DNA of 53,223 bases from Lachnospiraceae bacterium OF09-6. Its GTDB lineage: Bacteria > Bacillota > Clostridia > Lachnospirales > Lachnospiraceae. Position 1 is the stretch's first letter, and each line of letters starts with the position of its first letter. The position numbers and the translations under genes are program-made. The stretch is taken from contig QUMM01000022.1 in the NCBI GenBank assembly GCA_003435055.1, forward strand, positions 1 through 53,223, read 5' to 3'. Of the stretch, positions 51,777-53,223 are shown piece by piece. A model generated the notes under the pieces. The model was given only the letters and a program-made list of their open reading frames with translations, did no database searches and was not told the origin of the DNA.

Positions 51777-52780
51777 TTAAAACTTTCCCCGATCTAACAT
51801 ATCAGCAGTTTCTATAATACTTCTATAACTCATGTCACATGATTCCAATACTTTTTTCAAATTTATTTGAAATATCGACTCATCTCCATAATCTTCTACC
51901 TTTGCACGGAACTTATCACATAAATACATGAAACACAAATTTTTCATTCTTGTCTCTGTTGAATACATCTTGAATCTATATCCTCTCATAAAGTTTTGAT
52001 TCATCCATATATATACATTTTCAAATTCATTATACAAGTCTTTCCAATCCATCGTTGTTAAATATTGAAAACGATCTATTACACTTTCTAATAACTGATA
52101 CTTATCAGGGTTTCCTTGTATATGTAATTCCAATCCATCGTTGTTAAATATTGAAAACGATCTATTACACTTTCTAATAACTGATACTTATCAGGGTTTC
52201 CTTGTATATGTAATTCTCCTTCCTTAAGAAAAACAGCCATTATAAAATAGATAAAATAATACTGCAAAATCAATTTAGAAGTTCTTATCCCCTTAATTGG
52301 GTTTATAATTTTTGCTAACGTTTCCATTTTTTCTTCTTTATACAGAATGTTACGTACGGACTGTTCCTGAGACGGCTGCCATTCCTCGACAAACTCTCCA
52401 ACTTGCATATGCATATATTTGGGATTCATATAATCAATCACATATATAAATATCTGTGAATACAAGATATCTTTTAACATATATCTGTCAATATCCTTGT
52501 CCATATTTTCATACCGCAATTGTTCTAACAGAATTCGCAATTTTTCACTTTTATCCAATATCAGCAATTCGCCTGTCTGCAATTCTGATGCATAAACCGG
52601 TGGCAATGGAATCCCCATAGCCAGTGCCTTGATAACATCTTTTATTTTTCCCAACTGATCTGCCCTTGTCCAGCTATAACTATGATCACAAAATATAATC
52701 TTATTCTGGCTGTACCGGTAAGATATCTCATCTAAGCTATATTTTCTTGTTTCAATTCTTACTCGTTCATTATTATACAT
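51777..52780 (-). pseudogene. DUF262-like protein gene, split by an internal 86-bp duplication
   Basis: The first frame (52780 to 52088) has the outline of the DUF262 N-terminal domain (ITF-like IIFCDHSYSWTRADQLGKI, then MGIPLPPVYASELQTGELLILD). It then runs out of frame in the second copy of an 86-bp repeat. The second frame (to 51777) carries the rest (MDWKDLYNEFENVYIWMNQNF and LESCDMSYRSIIETADML). Removing one repeat copy restores a protein of about 305 aa. The DUF262 family usually has DGQQR after the LPPVY strand; here it is DKSEK, so the nuclease/NTPase motif is degenerate. First gene of the cassette. Confidence 0.82.
52044..52216. repeat. 86-bp direct tandem duplication inside the DUF262-like gene
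   Basis: Copy 1 spans 52044-52129 and copy 2 spans 52130-52215; they are identical in the printed sequence. As 86 is not a multiple of 3 the duplication shifts the frame. Near-identity implies a recent event or an assembly artefact. Confidence 0.93.
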
Positions 52781-52958
52781 TCCGTATCACCTATAAATAT
52801 CGTTACTTTTTTTAGTATACTCTAAACATCTTAGTATCGTCAATTATTTTCTTTTTGCTATTTTATATCCCATATTGTTTATGCACATTGATAAGGTATG
52901 AATCATCACCTACTTGTGAACTCTGCAAAAAAGTTACACTAAAAACTATCAGGGATTC

Positions 52959-52999
52959 AAAAACAAGGATGCAATTCCTGGAACTACATCCTTGTTTTA
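52959..52999. terminator. Terminator-like hairpin upstream of the cassette
   Basis: AAACAAGGATG and CATCCTTGTTT form an 11-base stem; T-runs are present on the 3' side in both directions. It insulates the cassette from whatever gene lies beyond the window. Confidence 0.8.
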
Positions 53000-53223
53000 C
53001 TATACAATTATTGCATCCGCATAATTATACTCCATTTTTCTGAAATAATATAAAATATATTCATGAAATTCAACACTCATCAATGTAACAATACTTATAT
53101 GCATGAATGGTAAAATTCTGTATATGTCGTTCCATTTTTAAGCTGCTCCTTTGCGCTGCATCACAATTTATTTACTCTAAAAACTTATCCATTTTTCCAG
53201 ATAATATTCATTTCAACATATCA
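53000..53223. other. AT-rich window end, nothing recognised
   Basis: No open frame with a ribosome site and no RNA motif is visible to the end of the window. Confidence 0.5.

Noticed and set aside
48120..53223. Prophage or complete mobile element
   Set aside because: No integrase, portal, capsid, relaxase or terminal repeat seen; only accessory-type genes.
1..53223. tRNA, rRNA or T-box elements
   Set aside because: No cloverleaf with CCA-type end, rRNA signature or T-box sequence (GGGTGG with ACCGCG) was found by eye on either strand.

Overview
The window reads as a chromosomal segment of a Gram-positive anaerobe of the Clostridia, most like Lachnospiraceae (Blautia/Ruminococcus type). The grounds are Firmicutes-style AGGAGG ribosome binding sites, a LexA box of the GAAC-N4-GTTC type, a split purH (separate AICAR transformylase and PurO-type IMP cyclohydrolase) behind a ZTP riboswitch, and the block radical-SAM pair / rng / rplU-prp-rpmA / obgE / yhbY / nadD / yqeK / rsfS. 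The genus is inference. I saw no tRNA, rRNA, CRISPR array or complete insertion sequence.

Layout. 0.2-3 kb: a 63-bp-period repeat array, a membrane protein, and a DUF4179 protein coupled to an ECF sigma factor that carries a frameshift. 3.2-8.3 kb: a second repeat array, then a two-component system (kinase frameshifted) driving an FtsX-type ABC transporter. 8.3-13.2 kb: a reverse-strand K+ operon trkH-trkA-small membrane protein-kdpD-like-kdpE-like, whose short KdpD has an intact-looking c-di-AMP-binding motif. 13.4-18 kb: an AraC regulator, galE, a decayed hybrid kinase behind a cyclic-di-GMP-I riboswitch, and an SOS-controlled YneA-like LysM protein followed by the third repeat array. 18-23 kb: a CapA-like protein, purine genes with their ZTP riboswitch, and lexA. 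23-31 kb: the conserved housekeeping block. 31-38 kb: an Orc1-like ATPase, a lipoprotein, a lipocalin-like secreted protein and a 972-aa leucine-rich-repeat protein.

37.9-44.9 kb: a coherent, apparently uncharacterised envelope module. A 7TM sensor, a histidine kinase and a NarL-type regulator sit directly upstream of zinc-ribbon and TPM-domain proteins. The same 22-bp near-palindrome (20/22 identical) precedes both the zinc-ribbon/TPM operon and the LRR gene, in each case exactly 21 bp upstream of a -10 box. This suggests one regulator controls both units.

45-49.8 kb: a membrane protein, a CstA-type transporter with a possible 29-aa leader ORF, and an AAA/PD-(D/E)XK protein. 49.9-52.8 kb: an AT-rich three-gene cassette (unknown protein, DUF3696-type ATPase, DUF262-like protein) that resembles a defence module. 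Its DUF262-like gene is split by an 86-bp tandem duplication.

Several genes (ECF sigma factor, histidine kinase, nadD, zinc-ribbon protein) are broken only by one-base indels, mostly in short homopolymers. Because nadD is normally essential, sequencing error is a serious possibility for these. The hybrid kinase and the DUF262-like gene show larger changes and look like genuine decay or rearrangement.
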